Positions 1 to 9,328 of a stretch of DNA of 64,000 nt are shown one piece after another (positions within the stretch are counted from its first letter, which is position 1; each line of letters opens with the position of its first letter). The notes beneath the pieces are model-generated. The model was not told the origin of the DNA and searched no databases. It worked only from the letters and a program-made list of their open reading frames with translations. Position numbers and translations under genes: made by a program. Source of the DNA: Candidatus Latescibacterota bacterium (GTDB taxonomy: Bacteria; Latescibacterota; UBA2968; GCA-2709665); contig JAGWBX010000001.1 of NCBI GenBank assembly GCA_021295655.1, positions 1 to 64,000 on the forward strand, written 5' to 3'.

Positions 1-81
1 TGAAAAATATAGACTTATTCGCATTTACGCTTAGTCTTCAATGCCCCGAAATTCATCAACGTTATTTTCACATCAAGGCTA

Positions 82-1287
82 GTGAGTAACCTAAGGCGGA
101 AAAAGGCACGTCCATTCCAGCGTTTCGCGTTCGATGGGTATGTACCCGAGGTGCCGACAGATATAGTAGAACGAGTAAATCGGGTCGTGCGTGAACACAA
201 TCGTGCCTGTGACAGATTCGACACGCGAATCAATCAAGCAAGAAAAAGACTTGAAGACGATTTAGTGCAGGGGTCCATAGCGAAATATCGGCGCCTCGTG
301 GGAGATGCGACACGAAAGAATTCGGCTGTTGCAAAAGCATCCAATGAGGTCGAACGCATCGTTGAGAGTATAACGCTACTTGAGCGCGAAATCGTCGAAC
401 ACCGCAGACCTGCCGACGAATTGAATGAGGATCTGCAGAAATACTTGGGACACAGAGAGCTTCAGCTTGCAGTAAAGAAGACAGGATATGAAGTCCTGCG
501 TAACGGTGTGTCGGCGCAGGATCTCAGCGAGGGAGAATGCACTGCGATCGCGTTGCTATACTTCCTCAAATCTCTTCAAGATAGGAACTTTGATCTTTCC
601 CGTGGCGTCGTTGTGCTGGACGACCCAGTTTCAAGTCTCGATTCCAACGCACTCTATCTGGCATTTGGTTTTATCAGGCAGAGGACACAGGCAGCAGCGC
701 AACTATTCATCCTCACCCACAATTTCACCTTGTTTAGAAATGTAAAAAACTGGTTTCACCATATGAAGGGCCAGCGAAGAACCGACGTCAATAGAAAGCC
801 CGCACGGTTCTACATGCTTGAGTGTAGATTCAATGGGTCACAACGTTCATCCATATTGTGTCCATTGGATCCGCTCCTAGAGGAATACGATTCGGAATAC
901 CATTATCTGTTCTCCCGTATCTACTCCGAAGCGCATCGCACATCAGTGGCATCGCTGGAGGAAAACTACATTCTACCGAACATGGCACGTCGCCTCTTGG
1001 AGGGATTTCTCGCATTTCGACAACCGCAGATCGCTGGCGAGTTGTGGAGAAAACTAGAGGTGATAGACTTCAACCAAGCTGCGAAGTTTCGAATTCTGCG
1101 ATTTGTACACACGTTTTCACATGCCGACTCGATAGGTGAGCCAGAGCACGATCCATCGTTGCTAGCCGAGTCTCGCGCAGTACTACGGGATATTCTCAAT
1201 TTCATGGAACATCTGGACGCGGATCACTTTGAGGCGATGGTAGAAATAACACAAGGGTCCGTTCAAAACGCCGATTCTGTACAATAA
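82..1287 (+). CDS. 5'-truncated AAA_13-family (PrrC/RloC-like) ATPase, C-terminal half
   Basis: This is the middle and C-terminal part of a large ABC-type AAA_13 ATPase. A coiled-coil stretch (about residues 25-125) leads into the ABC signature LSEGE (about 148), Walker B VVVLDDPVSSLDS (about 176-188) and the switch histidine in LTHNF (about 211). The P-loop and first half of the ATPase, which should lie several hundred residues upstream, are absent. The reading frame stays open only back to a TAG at 10-12, so the GTG at 82 is a nominal start. Family members are normally roughly twice this length. In PrrC/RloC-type proteins the ATPase controls an attached nuclease, but no nuclease motif is recognised here. 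Either the gene is a decayed remnant, or its 5' half lies before the window behind a frameshift. It is the first gene of the defence-like island. Confidence 0.7.
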   Translation: MSNLRRKKARPFQRFAFDGYVPEVPTDIVERVNRVVREHNRACDRFDTRINQARKRLEDDLVQGSIAKYRRLVGDATRKNSAVAKASNEVERIVESITLLEREIVEHRRPADELNEDLQKYLGHRELQLAVKKTGYEVLRNGVSAQDLSEGECTAIALLYFLKSLQDRNFDLSRGVVVLDDPVSSLDSNALYLAFGFIRQRTQAAAQLFILTHNFTLFRNVKNWFHHMKGQRRTDVNRKPARFYMLECRFNGSQRSSILCPLDPLLEEYDSEYHYLFSRIYSEAHRTSVASLEENYILPNMARRLLEGFLAFRQPQIAGELWRKLEVIDFNQAAKFRILRFVHTFSHADSIGEPEHDPSLLAESRAVLRDILNFMEHLDADHFEAMVEITQGSVQNADSVQ

Positions 1288-1652
1288 CGAATAGCATCAA
1301 GGTCTAACGAAGGCCGGTGTCTGGGTTTCCTGAATGGTCAAGTTACGGCATGCAACTGTCCGTTCTTGATTGGATGTAATACCGATATCGATGTCATAAG
1401 TGGGTGTGGCCATTTGAACTGTTCGTTTGAATGGCCGTTTTTCTATCCAACTTATCGCCCTACGCTCGGTGACGTTACATCGCGTCATGAATTTGATTTA
1501 GGCAGAGGCGATTTTTCCTGTATTTCAGGTCAGGGTTTACGAGGTGTCGAACCTTGCTAGTCACATAGAGACCCATGGCGATTGTTGGAGGTAAACTTAA
1601 TAATATCAGCAATATAAATATCGATTGGGCAGGGGAGTGTATAACTGACTGG

Positions 1653-1681
1653 TTGACATACACGAGATACTTGCATATATC
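1653..1681 (+). promoter_or_regulatory. candidate sigma70-type promoter for the helicase gene
   Basis: TTGACA at 1653-1658 matches the -35 consensus exactly. It is followed by a 17-base spacer and TATATC at 1676-1681 (4 of 6). It lies about 65 bases upstream of the helicase ATG, inside the 457-base gene-free stretch 1288-1744. I see no other feature in that stretch. Confidence 0.4.
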
Positions 1682-1744
1682 TGGTATTGTCGTATTCGGA
1701 GGATGTAACCCAAGGGTGACTCGAAATCGCAGAAGGGCTTTCTG

Positions 1745-4700
1745 ATGCCACGGATTTTCGACAATATTGAACAACCTCTTCTTCCCGCACTCCAGGAGAC
1801 TATGGAGGTTTCTGATCGCGCGGATTTCTGTGTGGGTTACTTCAATCTGCGCGGGTGGAAGGCGATTGACGAATATGTCGAAAGGTGGCATGGCGGGGAG
1901 GGGCACTGCTGCCGCCTGCTGGTGGGTATGCATCGTTCGCCGCAGGAGGAGTTTCGGCTTACCAGGAGCCTTGTCCGCCAGGACGGAAATCTTGACAATC
2001 AGACCGCGATACGGCTGAAGAAACGGCTTGCGGAGGAATTCAGGGATCAGCTGGCTACGGGCGCACCCAGCAATCAAGACGAGGCCGGGCTGCGCAGGCT
2101 GTCAGAACAGATCAAGTCGAAAAAGGTCGTGGTCAAGCTATTCCTCAGAGACTCGCTTCATGCCAAACTCTACATGCTGTTCCGACCTGATCCAGTCAAC
2201 CCCTCGGTAGGGTACCTCGGCAGCAGCAATCTCACGCAGTCAGGCCTTTCCGGACAGGGCGAACTGAATGTAGACGTTCTGGATCACGACGCTTGCGCGA
2301 AACTCGCCAAATGGTTTGAAGATCGGTGGCAAGATAAATGGTGTATCGACATATCTGACGAACTTGCGCAAATTATCGATGAGAGTTGGGCGGGGCCTCG
2401 GTTGATCCCGCCGTACCACATATACATAAAGATGGCGTACCACCTGTCGCAGGAAGCCCGGGCGGGTCTGACGGAGTTCCGAATCCCGAAAGATTTCGGC
2501 AACAAGCTTCTCGACTTCCAGGTGGCAGCCGTGAAGATCGCCGCTCATCACCTCAACAAACGCGGCGGCGTGATTATCGGCGACGTCGTGGGGCTCGGCA
2601 AAACGCTGATGGCCACGGCTTTAGCGCGCGTGTTTGAAGACGATCACGGGGTGGCAACGCTTATAATCTGTCCAAAAAACCTGGTACCGATGTGGGAGGA
2701 CTATCGGGACGAGTATCGATTACGCGCACGCGTTCTGTCGGTCAGCCAGGCTATCAATAAACTACCCGACATGCGACGCTACAGGCTGGTTGTGATTGAC
2801 GAGAGCCACAATCTCCGGAATCGTGAGGGAAAGCGGTACCGCGCAATTCAGGAATACATTCGTGAGAACGAGAGCAAATGCATTTTGCTCTCGGCAACGC
2901 CATACAACAAGACATACCAGGATCTCTCAAATCAGATTCGTTTGTTTGTGCATGAGGATGAAGACCTGGGCATCAGACCCGAGCGCCTGTTGCGGGAAAT
3001 CGGCGAAACCGAGTTTATCCGCCGCCATCAGGCGGACGTCCGGTCGCTCGCGGCATTCGAACAATCTGAATACGCGGACGACTGGCGCGAATTGATGCGA
3101 CTCTACCTGGTACGGCGCACACGCAGCTTCATTCAGGAGAACTACGCTACGCTGGACCAGGTTAATGGACGACGATATCTGACATTCGAAGACGGCTCGC
3201 GTTCTTATTTTCCCGTGCGCGTCCCCAGGACAGTCGGCTTCGATATCGACAACCAATACGCCCGGCTTTTTGACGACAACGTGGTATCCGCGATCAACGG
3301 CTTGGAACTCCCGCGTTACGGCCTGGCAAACTACCTTACGTCCTCTGCTGATCCTGTGCCATCGTCAACCGAGGACCGCATCCTGCAAGACCTGTCTCGC
3401 GCCGGCAGGCGTCTCATGGGGTTCTGCCGCACAAATCTGTTCAAACGCCTTGAAAGCAGCGGTCATTCGTTCCTTCTGTCGGTCGAGCGGCACGTGCTGA
3501 GGAACTTCATCTTCCTTCACGCCATCGAAAACGGACTCGACCTGCCGATCGGAACAACCGACGCCGGACTGCTGGACCCGCAATCTTCCGACGCGGACCC
3601 GGACGGCGCAGCCGGCGACGATTCTGACGACGACGGGGACGGGGGCGGTGGAATCCCCGCGCACAAGTCTCTCAGAACCGAAGAAGAATTCCGGCGTCAG
3701 GCCGCACGGGTTTATGATGCCTACAGTGAAAACTACAGAAGACGATTTCGCTGGCTGAGCCCTCGTCATTTCGACGATACCCTTCGGGAGGCTCTGGTGT
3801 CGGATGCGAAAATGTTACGAGAAATATTGGAGGACTTCGGCGAATGGCGTCCTTCACTTGATGCAAAGCTTGGTGCTTTACAAAAGATCCTGAATGAGAA
3901 ACATCCACGTGAAAAGGTTCTGGTTTTTACGCAGTTCGCAGACACCGTGCAGTACCTGGAACGTCATCTAAAGGACGGGGGAGTCGAACGGCTTTCCGGG
4001 GTTACGGGCGACTCTGCGGATCCCACGCGGCTGGCCTGGCGATTCAGTCCCAAAAGCAACGAGAAGGGCGGGTTGATTGCCCCGGAGGACGAATTGCGCG
4101 TGCTGGTTGCGACGGACGTGTTGAGCGAGGGTCAAAACCTCCAGGATTGTGCCATTGTCGTTAATTACGATCTTCCCTGGGCGATCATCCGGCTCATCCA
4201 GAGAGCCGGACGCGTGGACCGTATCGGGCAATCGGCGTCGAACATCCTCTGCTATTCCTTTCTACCTGCCGAGGGGATAGAACGTCTGATTCGGCTACGT
4301 GCTCGTGTCAGGCAGCGCCTCGACCAGAACGCGGAAGTGGTTGGAACCGACGAAGCCTTTTTTGAGGACGATGACACGCGTTCCGTTGTGGATCTGTATA
4401 ACGAACAGACTGGAATCCTCGACGGCGATGACGATGCCGAGGTGGACCTGGCATCCTATGCCTTCCAGATCTGGAAAAACGCAACGACCGCCGATCCTTC
4501 GCTGGAGAAGAAGGTGGAGCAGATGCCGGACGTCGTCCATTCCTCCAGGGCATGTTCAGAACCATATGCCCGGCAGGAGGGTATACTCGTATACATGCGT
4601 ACGATTCAGGACAACGATGCCCTCGCGTGGATGGATCGGGAAAGCGGCAGCGTCACGGAGAGCCACTTCGACGTATTGCGTGCAGCAGAATGCAAACCGA

Positions 4701-5128
4701 ATACGCCGGCGCTGCCCAGGCACGAAAGGCATCACGATCTGGTAGGGAAGGCCGCGGAACGAATAGCCCGCGAGGAGAATCAGGTCGGCGGCCAACTGGG
4801 TCGGCCCTCCAGCGCACGATTCCGCACCTATGAACGGCTGAAGAATTACGCCGAAAGGGTCGAGGGAACACTCTTCGATACACAACAGCTTCGACGGGCA
4901 ATAGATGAGATCTACCGATATCCGCTTCGCCAATCCGCGGTGGATGCGCTGAACCGTCAGTTGCGCAGCGGCATCTCTGACGAGGACCTGGCTTCCGTCG
5001 TGATCGGGTTATGGGAGGATGGGCTGCTCTGTGTCGTGCATGAGGACGACGAACCGCAGGAGCCCCGGATCATCTGCTCGATGGGTTTGATAAACTACGA
5101 AAGTCGCGAAAAGACACGAAATATATGA
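1745..5128 (+). CDS. PLD-nuclease-like / SNF2-family helicase fusion (defence-type)
   Basis: An 1,127-residue protein with two parts. The N-terminal phospholipase D-like domain carries HAKLY at about residues 138-142 and a following GSSNLT motif, as in PLD modules of restriction-linked helicases. An SF2/SNF2 motor follows: Walker A VGLGKT (about 282-288), DESH box (about 350), LLSATPYNK (about 381), and motif VI QRAGRVDRIGQ (about 819-829). An acidic Asp/Gly-rich linker near residues 617-640 separates the two helicase lobes. The start ATG has a weak AGAAGGG ribosome site 8 bases upstream. It presumably translocates on double-stranded DNA; the single HxK half-site would need to dimerise for nuclease activity. 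The methylase gene follows on the same strand after 222 bases. The last residues are encoded inside a copy of a repeat (5094-5121). Confidence 0.85.
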   Translation: MPRIFDNIEQPLLPALQETMEVSDRADFCVGYFNLRGWKAIDEYVERWHGGEGHCCRLLVGMHRSPQEEFRLTRSLVRQDGNLDNQTAIRLKKRLAEEFRDQLATGAPSNQDEAGLRRLSEQIKSKKVVVKLFLRDSLHAKLYMLFRPDPVNPSVGYLGSSNLTQSGLSGQGELNVDVLDHDACAKLAKWFEDRWQDKWCIDISDELAQIIDESWAGPRLIPPYHIYIKMAYHLSQEARAGLTEFRIPKDFGNKLLDFQVAAVKIAAHHLNKRGGVIIGDVVGLGKTLMATALARVFEDDHGVATLIICPKNLVPMWEDYRDEYRLRARVLSVSQAINKLPDMRRYRLVVIDESHNLRNREGKRYRAIQEYIRENESKCILLSATPYNKTYQDLSNQIRLFVHEDEDLGIRPERLLREIGETEFIRRHQADVRSLAAFEQSEYADDWRELMRLYLVRRTRSFIQENYATLDQVNGRRYLTFEDGSRSYFPVRVPRTVGFDIDNQYARLFDDNVVSAINGLELPRYGLANYLTSSADPVPSSTEDRILQDLSRAGRRLMGFCRTNLFKRLESSGHSFLLSVERHVLRNFIFLHAIENGLDLPIGTTDAGLLDPQSSDADPDGAAGDDSDDDGDGGGGIPAHKSLRTEEEFRRQAARVYDAYSENYRRRFRWLSPRHFDDTLREALVSDAKMLREILEDFGEWRPSLDAKLGALQKILNEKHPREKVLVFTQFADTVQYLERHLKDGGVERLSGVTGDSADPTRLAWRFSPKSNEKGGLIAPEDELRVLVATDVLSEGQNLQDCAIVVNYDLPWAIIRLIQRAGRVDRIGQSASNILCYSFLPAEGIERLIRLRARVRQRLDQNAEVVGTDEAFFEDDDTRSVVDLYNEQTGILDGDDDAEVDLASYAFQIWKNATTADPSLEKKVEQMPDVVHSSRACSEPYARQEGILVYMRTIQDNDALAWMDRESGSVTESHFDVLRAAECKPNTPALPRHERHHDLVGKAAERIAREENQVGGQLGRPSSARFRTYERLKNYAERVEGTLFDTQQLRRAIDEIYRYPLRQSAVDALNRQLRSGISDEDLASVVIGLWEDGLLCVVHEDDEPQEPRIICSMGLINYESREKTRNI
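5094..5121 (-). repeat. inverted copy of the TTTCG(C/T)G...TTTCGTAG repeat
   Basis: Read on the minus strand this begins TTTCGTGTCTTTTCGCG and ends TTTCGTAGT. It is a near copy, in opposite orientation, of the repeats at 5240-5350. It lies inside the 3' end of the helicase gene and so encodes the last nine or ten residues of that protein. Confidence 0.55.
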
Positions 5129-5239
5129 GGGAAAATCGTCTAGGTGAAGGCAAATGGCGTGAAACTCGGCCTGCTCGTCAAATTCAGCCATCATCCAGGA
5201 TTGGAATACGAACGTGGGGTAGACGCATCATGGATACCC

Positions 5240-5350
5240 TTTCGCGCCCTTCGTATCTTTGGTAGCCTATTCTCTTGAACCTATTTCGCGTCTTTCGTAG
5301 TCCGCTGCCGTCCACCCCTTTTCGCGCCTTTTTGCGTGTTTCGTAGTCCA
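5240..5350 (+). repeat. three degenerate direct copies of a TTTCGCG...TTTCGTAG repeat
   Basis: Copies start at 5240 (TTTCGCGCCCTTCGTATC), 5284 (TTTCGCGTCTTTCGTAGTCC) and 5319 (TTTCGCGCC..., ending TTTCGTAGTCC at 5350). The last copy abuts the methylase ATG at 5351. Together with the inverted copy at 5094-5121 they frame the 222-base gap between helicase and methylase. No clear promoter or ribosome site is visible in the gap. Confidence 0.55.
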
Positions 5351-8300
5351 ATGACTCTCAACAGACATACGATAATAACACATCTGCGGAATTTCGACCT
5401 CCGTACCCTCTTCATCGAAGTACTCGGCTGGGACCACGGAGGCGCCGATACCGTCATTCACGTGGGTGAGCAGTCGTTCGCGCTCGACGCAGTTGCCCAC
5501 AAGCGAGGCATGGTTGCCTACCAGTTCGTCGCTGACTCAGAGACGACGTTTCCCGAACATGCTACTCGGCGGAAAATTGAGAAAGCCGTGGCGAAGGAAG
5601 TCCGTGAACACATCATCGTCTATGCCACGCACGACCGAACGGAACAGTCCTGGCAATGGGTAAAGCGGGAACCCGGTCAGCCCGATCGACACCGGTCGGA
5701 ATCCTTCCGCAAAAAGGATACAGGAGAGCGACTGATCCAGAAGTTGGAAAACCTCGTCTTTACCCTTAAAGAGGAGGAAGACCTCACAATCGTGGACGTT
5801 TCGGGTCGTGTTCGCGCGGCCTTTGACGTGGAGAAAGTCACGAAACGGTTCTACGACCGCTTCAAGAAGGAACATGAGACCTTTCTTGATTTCATTGACG
5901 GCATCGCGGATCTGGCGGGTCGGGAGTGGTACGCTTCGCTGATGTTGAACCGGATGATGTTCATCTACTTCATTCAGAAACGGGGGTTTCTCGACAGCGA
6001 CGCCGACTACCTCCGGAACCGTCTCGCAATGGTGAGACAGAAGTTCGGAAACGACCGTTACAACAGGTTCTACCGTCTTTTCTTGTTGAAATTGTTCCAC
6101 GAAGGGCTCGGGCAGCCGGAGGCAGACCGCGCACCGGAACTGGCGGCGCTTCTTGGCGACGTGCCATTTCTTAACGGCGGCCTGTTCGACGTGCACGATC
6201 TCGAGAAGGACAATCCGGAAATCCAGATCCCCGATGAAGCATTCGAGCGCATCTTCAACTTCTTCGATGCTTATACGTGGCACCTGGACGACAGGCCGCT
6301 GCGCAACGACAATGAAATCAATCCGGACGTGCTCGGCTACATCTTCGAGAAATACATCAACCAGAAGCAGATGGGGGCGTATTACACCAAAGAGGACATC
6401 ACCGGATACATCAGCCGCAACACCGTCATCCCGTTTCTCTTCGACCGCGCAAAGAAGGAGTGCCCAATTGCATTTCGGACGGACGGAGGTGTGTGGGCGC
6501 TGTTGGAGGACGATCCGGACCGTTATTTCTATGAGGCAGTCCGTCACGGAATCACGTACGACATGCACAGGAACGAAGACCTCGCGCAGAAACGTGATCT
6601 GCCACCGGGCGTCGCGGCAGGAGTGGACGACGTCTCAAGACGCGACGGATGGAACGAACCGGCGTCGCCCGATTTTGCATTGCCGACGGAAACCTGGCGG
6701 GAGCACGTCGCACGCCGCCGCCACTACGAGGAGGTACGCGCGAAACTCGTATCGGGTGAGGTCACCGCGATCAACGACCTGATCACGTTCAATCTGGACA
6801 TCGAAAAATTCACGCAGGACGTCATCGCTGGCAGCGAGGGCCCCGAACTCATCCGCGGTTTCTGGAAAGCTATTACGGGAGTCTCGATACTCGATCCCAC
6901 CTGCGGCTCAGGCGCCTTTCTCTTCGCGGCGCTCAACATCCTCGAACCCATCTACACCGCATGCCTGGAGGCGATGCGCGGTCTTCTGGATGATCTGCAG
7001 CGATCGAAGCGCAAACACCGCCCCGAAAAGATGAACGACTTCCGACAGATACTCAAACAGGTAGAATCCCATCCAAGTGAACGATATTTCATACTCAAGT
7101 CTATCATCATCAACAACCTATACGGCGTGGACATCATGGAGGAGGCCGTCGAAATCTGCAAACTGCGCCTCTTCTTGAAACTCGTTGCGCAACTGGAAAA
7201 CGTCGATCAGATTGAGCCACTGCCCGACATCGATTTCAACATCCGCGCGGGCAACACATTAGTTGGGTTTACGTCTCTCGACGATGTTAGGCGGGCGGTA
7301 AGCGGTGATTTGTTCAAGGAACAATCGCTTCCCGACATCGAAGAACGGGCCGAAACCGCGGATCGTGCTTTTCGTATGTTCCAGGAAATGCAGACCGAGC
7401 GAGAGATGGATGCAAGCGCATTCGCGAAAGCGAAGGTGGATTTGAGAAGACGACTCGATGACCTTCGGAACCAATTGGATCGATATCTTGCGGGCGAGTA
7501 CGGCGTCAAGGACAACGACGCAACTGCTTACCAGAGCTGGCTAAAAAGCCACCAGCCGTTCCATTGGTTTGTGGAGTTCAATGGTATCGTGCAAAGTGGT
7601 GGTTTTGATGTGATTCTCGGAAATCCGCCGTATTTGGAAACGCGGCAGGTACCGTACTTGACCAAGCATTTCTCGGCACAAGAAAGCGGCGCGATTCATG
7701 CGATTTGCATTGAACGCAGTATCACTCTATGCAAGAGAAACGGATGCATGAGCATGATCGTTCCGCTCGCCTTGGTGTCTACTCAACGCATGACCGTTCT
7801 TCAGGTAATGCTAGAAGATGGTCGTGACTGTTGGTACTCAAACTTCGCGTGGAGACCGGGTAAGTTATTTGATACGGTAAATCGTGCACTAACGGTTTTT
7901 GTAGCCGCAAAACCAAGTACCACAGGCGAGACATTTTCGACAGCGTACCTCAAATGGAATTCGAACATACGAGACTATCTGATTCCGTCCCTGAGGTATG
8001 TCCGATGTCCCAGAAAACGATCCGTAACTTGGGTTCCCAAAATCGGACATCCTCTTGAACGTTCTATCCTCGAAAAATTAAGCTCGATTGATACACCTAT
8101 GGATATTTTCACAGTACGCGCTGGAAGCCCAGTGTACTACAGAACAACAGGCGGCCTTTATTGGAAGATTTTCACCGATTTTGCGCCGAAATTCTACGTC
8201 AATGGCGTTGCGGGCAACTCTTCCCGTGAGACACGTTTCTTTCTTCGAGAAAAGAAACACGTCACTGCTGCCATAGCGTTGTTGAGTAGTGATCTGTTCT

Positions 8301-8623
8301 GGTGGTGGTACACGGTAACTTCAAATCTAAGGGACCTGAACCCATATGATTGGAAAAATTTCCCAGCCCCTGAGTCTGCCATGAATGATTCGAGAATCCA
8401 AGAATTGGGCCGGAGCTATATCACCGATCTACAGCGGTATAGCACGCTTGTAGTCCGTAATCAGAGAAGTACCGGTAGGACCGAGACCCAGGCATTCAAG
8501 GTACAGAAATCCAAACCGATCATCGACCAGATAGACGCCGTGCTCGTTAAACATTATGGCTTTTCTGATGAGGAATTGGACTTCATCATCAATTATGACG
8601 TCAAATACCGGATGGGGACCTGA
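5351..8623 (+). CDS. Eco57I-class (type IIG-like) adenine-specific DNA methyltransferase
   Basis: A 1,090-residue class I N6-adenine methylase. The SAM-binding motif I, DPTCGSGAF, is at about residues 515-523 and the catalytic NPPY motif at about 758-761, in the order expected of gamma-class (Eco57I/type IIG, BREX PglX-like) enzymes. The roughly 500 N-terminal residues include a helical region (REWYASLMLNRMMFIYFIQK) common in long defence methylases. The C-terminal third, after NPPY, is the likely target-recognition part. I could not find a convincing PD-(D/E)xK nuclease motif in the N terminus, so restriction by this protein alone is uncertain. The ATG at 5351 is chosen over a GTG at 5336 because 5336-5350 is repeat sequence. 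The next gene starts 6 bases after the stop, so the three genes 5351-12247 are probably co-transcribed. Confidence 0.85.
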   Translation: MTLNRHTIITHLRNFDLRTLFIEVLGWDHGGADTVIHVGEQSFALDAVAHKRGMVAYQFVADSETTFPEHATRRKIEKAVAKEVREHIIVYATHDRTEQSWQWVKREPGQPDRHRSESFRKKDTGERLIQKLENLVFTLKEEEDLTIVDVSGRVRAAFDVEKVTKRFYDRFKKEHETFLDFIDGIADLAGREWYASLMLNRMMFIYFIQKRGFLDSDADYLRNRLAMVRQKFGNDRYNRFYRLFLLKLFHEGLGQPEADRAPELAALLGDVPFLNGGLFDVHDLEKDNPEIQIPDEAFERIFNFFDAYTWHLDDRPLRNDNEINPDVLGYIFEKYINQKQMGAYYTKEDITGYISRNTVIPFLFDRAKKECPIAFRTDGGVWALLEDDPDRYFYEAVRHGITYDMHRNEDLAQKRDLPPGVAAGVDDVSRRDGWNEPASPDFALPTETWREHVARRRHYEEVRAKLVSGEVTAINDLITFNLDIEKFTQDVIAGSEGPELIRGFWKAITGVSILDPTCGSGAFLFAALNILEPIYTACLEAMRGLLDDLQRSKRKHRPEKMNDFRQILKQVESHPSERYFILKSIIINNLYGVDIMEEAVEICKLRLFLKLVAQLENVDQIEPLPDIDFNIRAGNTLVGFTSLDDVRRAVSGDLFKEQSLPDIEERAETADRAFRMFQEMQTEREMDASAFAKAKVDLRRRLDDLRNQLDRYLAGEYGVKDNDATAYQSWLKSHQPFHWFVEFNGIVQSGGFDVILGNPPYLETRQVPYLTKHFSAQESGAIHAICIERSITLCKRNGCMSMIVPLALVSTQRMTVLQVMLEDGRDCWYSNFAWRPGKLFDTVNRALTVFVAAKPSTTGETFSTAYLKWNSNIRDYLIPSLRYVRCPRKRSVTWVPKIGHPLERSILEKLSSIDTPMDIFTVRAGSPVYYRTTGGLYWKIFTDFAPKFYVNGVAGNSSRETRFFLREKKHVTAAIALLSSDLFWWWYTVTSNLRDLNPYDWKNFPAPESAMNDSRIQELGRSYITDLQRYSTLVVRNQRSTGRTETQAFKVQKSKPIIDQIDAVLVKHYGFSDEELDFIINYDVKYRMGT

Positions 8624-8629
8624 AGCGAA

Positions 8630-9325
8630 ATGATGGAGCTTTCGGGGAAGCAGCAACGGATCTACAATTGGCTGGTCAAGTTACAATTGCCTGTATATGC
8701 AGAAGCCTACAAGGGTGCCGTTCGCCTCCTATGGGAAAAGTCATCAGGCTATGGAATCTTTGTATCCCACACCGGACGAGATATTATGAATTTCCTGGCT
8801 CGAACGATTGCCGGAATCCGGTCGAGGCGCGTTGAGTATGCACAACTCGTTGATAACTTGGAAAAGAAATGGCCGGGTGTACGGGATCCTCAGGCACCGA
8901 ATTCCTTGCAATGTGAAAGGCGGGGACATTTGGTAACTCATGAATTGTACCGAGAGATTGAGGACCTCATAGAGCAACACCGGGAGGGGCGTCGCAGAAG
9001 TCAAAAGGCCGGCGATCTTTTCCTCGATATGTTTTTGGGTACTTCGGAAAAAGACAAGGATGCCATTCGGAGAAAGTGGAAAGAGATTAGCGTGTTTTTT
9101 GTCAAATGCGCTCACTTGCGTGAAGAGGACTTTTCCGACGATGTGCTAGCGAAGATTAAAGACAATTTTCAAATTCTCGAGGATCTCTTAGATACAGCAG
9201 CCGAACTGGAGTATAGTCGGATAAGTACCTTGGACAATATTCTGGAAGAAGCCAACAACGCCGTTGAAATGCCAAAAAGCAAGAAACGACACGAGCATCT
9301 AACGAGATTGGTCAAACGATCATAG
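8630..9325 (+). CDS. unrecognised 231-aa protein in helicase-methylase island
   Basis: I do not recognise this family. It is a soluble, mostly helical and highly charged protein with no signal peptide, membrane segment or obvious catalytic motif. The N-terminal part (residues about 1-60, containing GYGIFVSHTGRD) is the most ordered-looking. The middle is Arg/Lys/Glu rich and the C terminus ends in a basic helix. It starts 6 bases after the methylase stop and ends 3 bases before the next start, so its expression is tied to both. That coupling, in a defence-like locus, suggests a sensor, adaptor or effector partner of the 972-aa protein rather than an independent function. This is inference from context only. 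Confidence 0.75.
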   Translation: MMELSGKQQRIYNWLVKLQLPVYAEAYKGAVRLLWEKSSGYGIFVSHTGRDIMNFLARTIAGIRSRRVEYAQLVDNLEKKWPGVRDPQAPNSLQCERRGHLVTHELYREIEDLIEQHREGRRRSQKAGDLFLDMFLGTSEKDKDAIRRKWKEISVFFVKCAHLREEDFSDDVLAKIKDNFQILEDLLDTAAELEYSRISTLDNILEEANNAVEMPKSKKRHEHLTRLVKRS

Positions 9326-9328
9326 GCG

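Noticed and set aside
5537-6568. Antisense open frame of about 340 codons within the methylase
   Set aside because: No start context and no recognisable family; explained by codon bias of the methylase gene.
1745-8623. Assignment to a complete DISARM system
   Set aside because: DrmA, DrmB and a separate DrmC are not present in this window; only a PLD-helicase and a methylase resemble parts of it.
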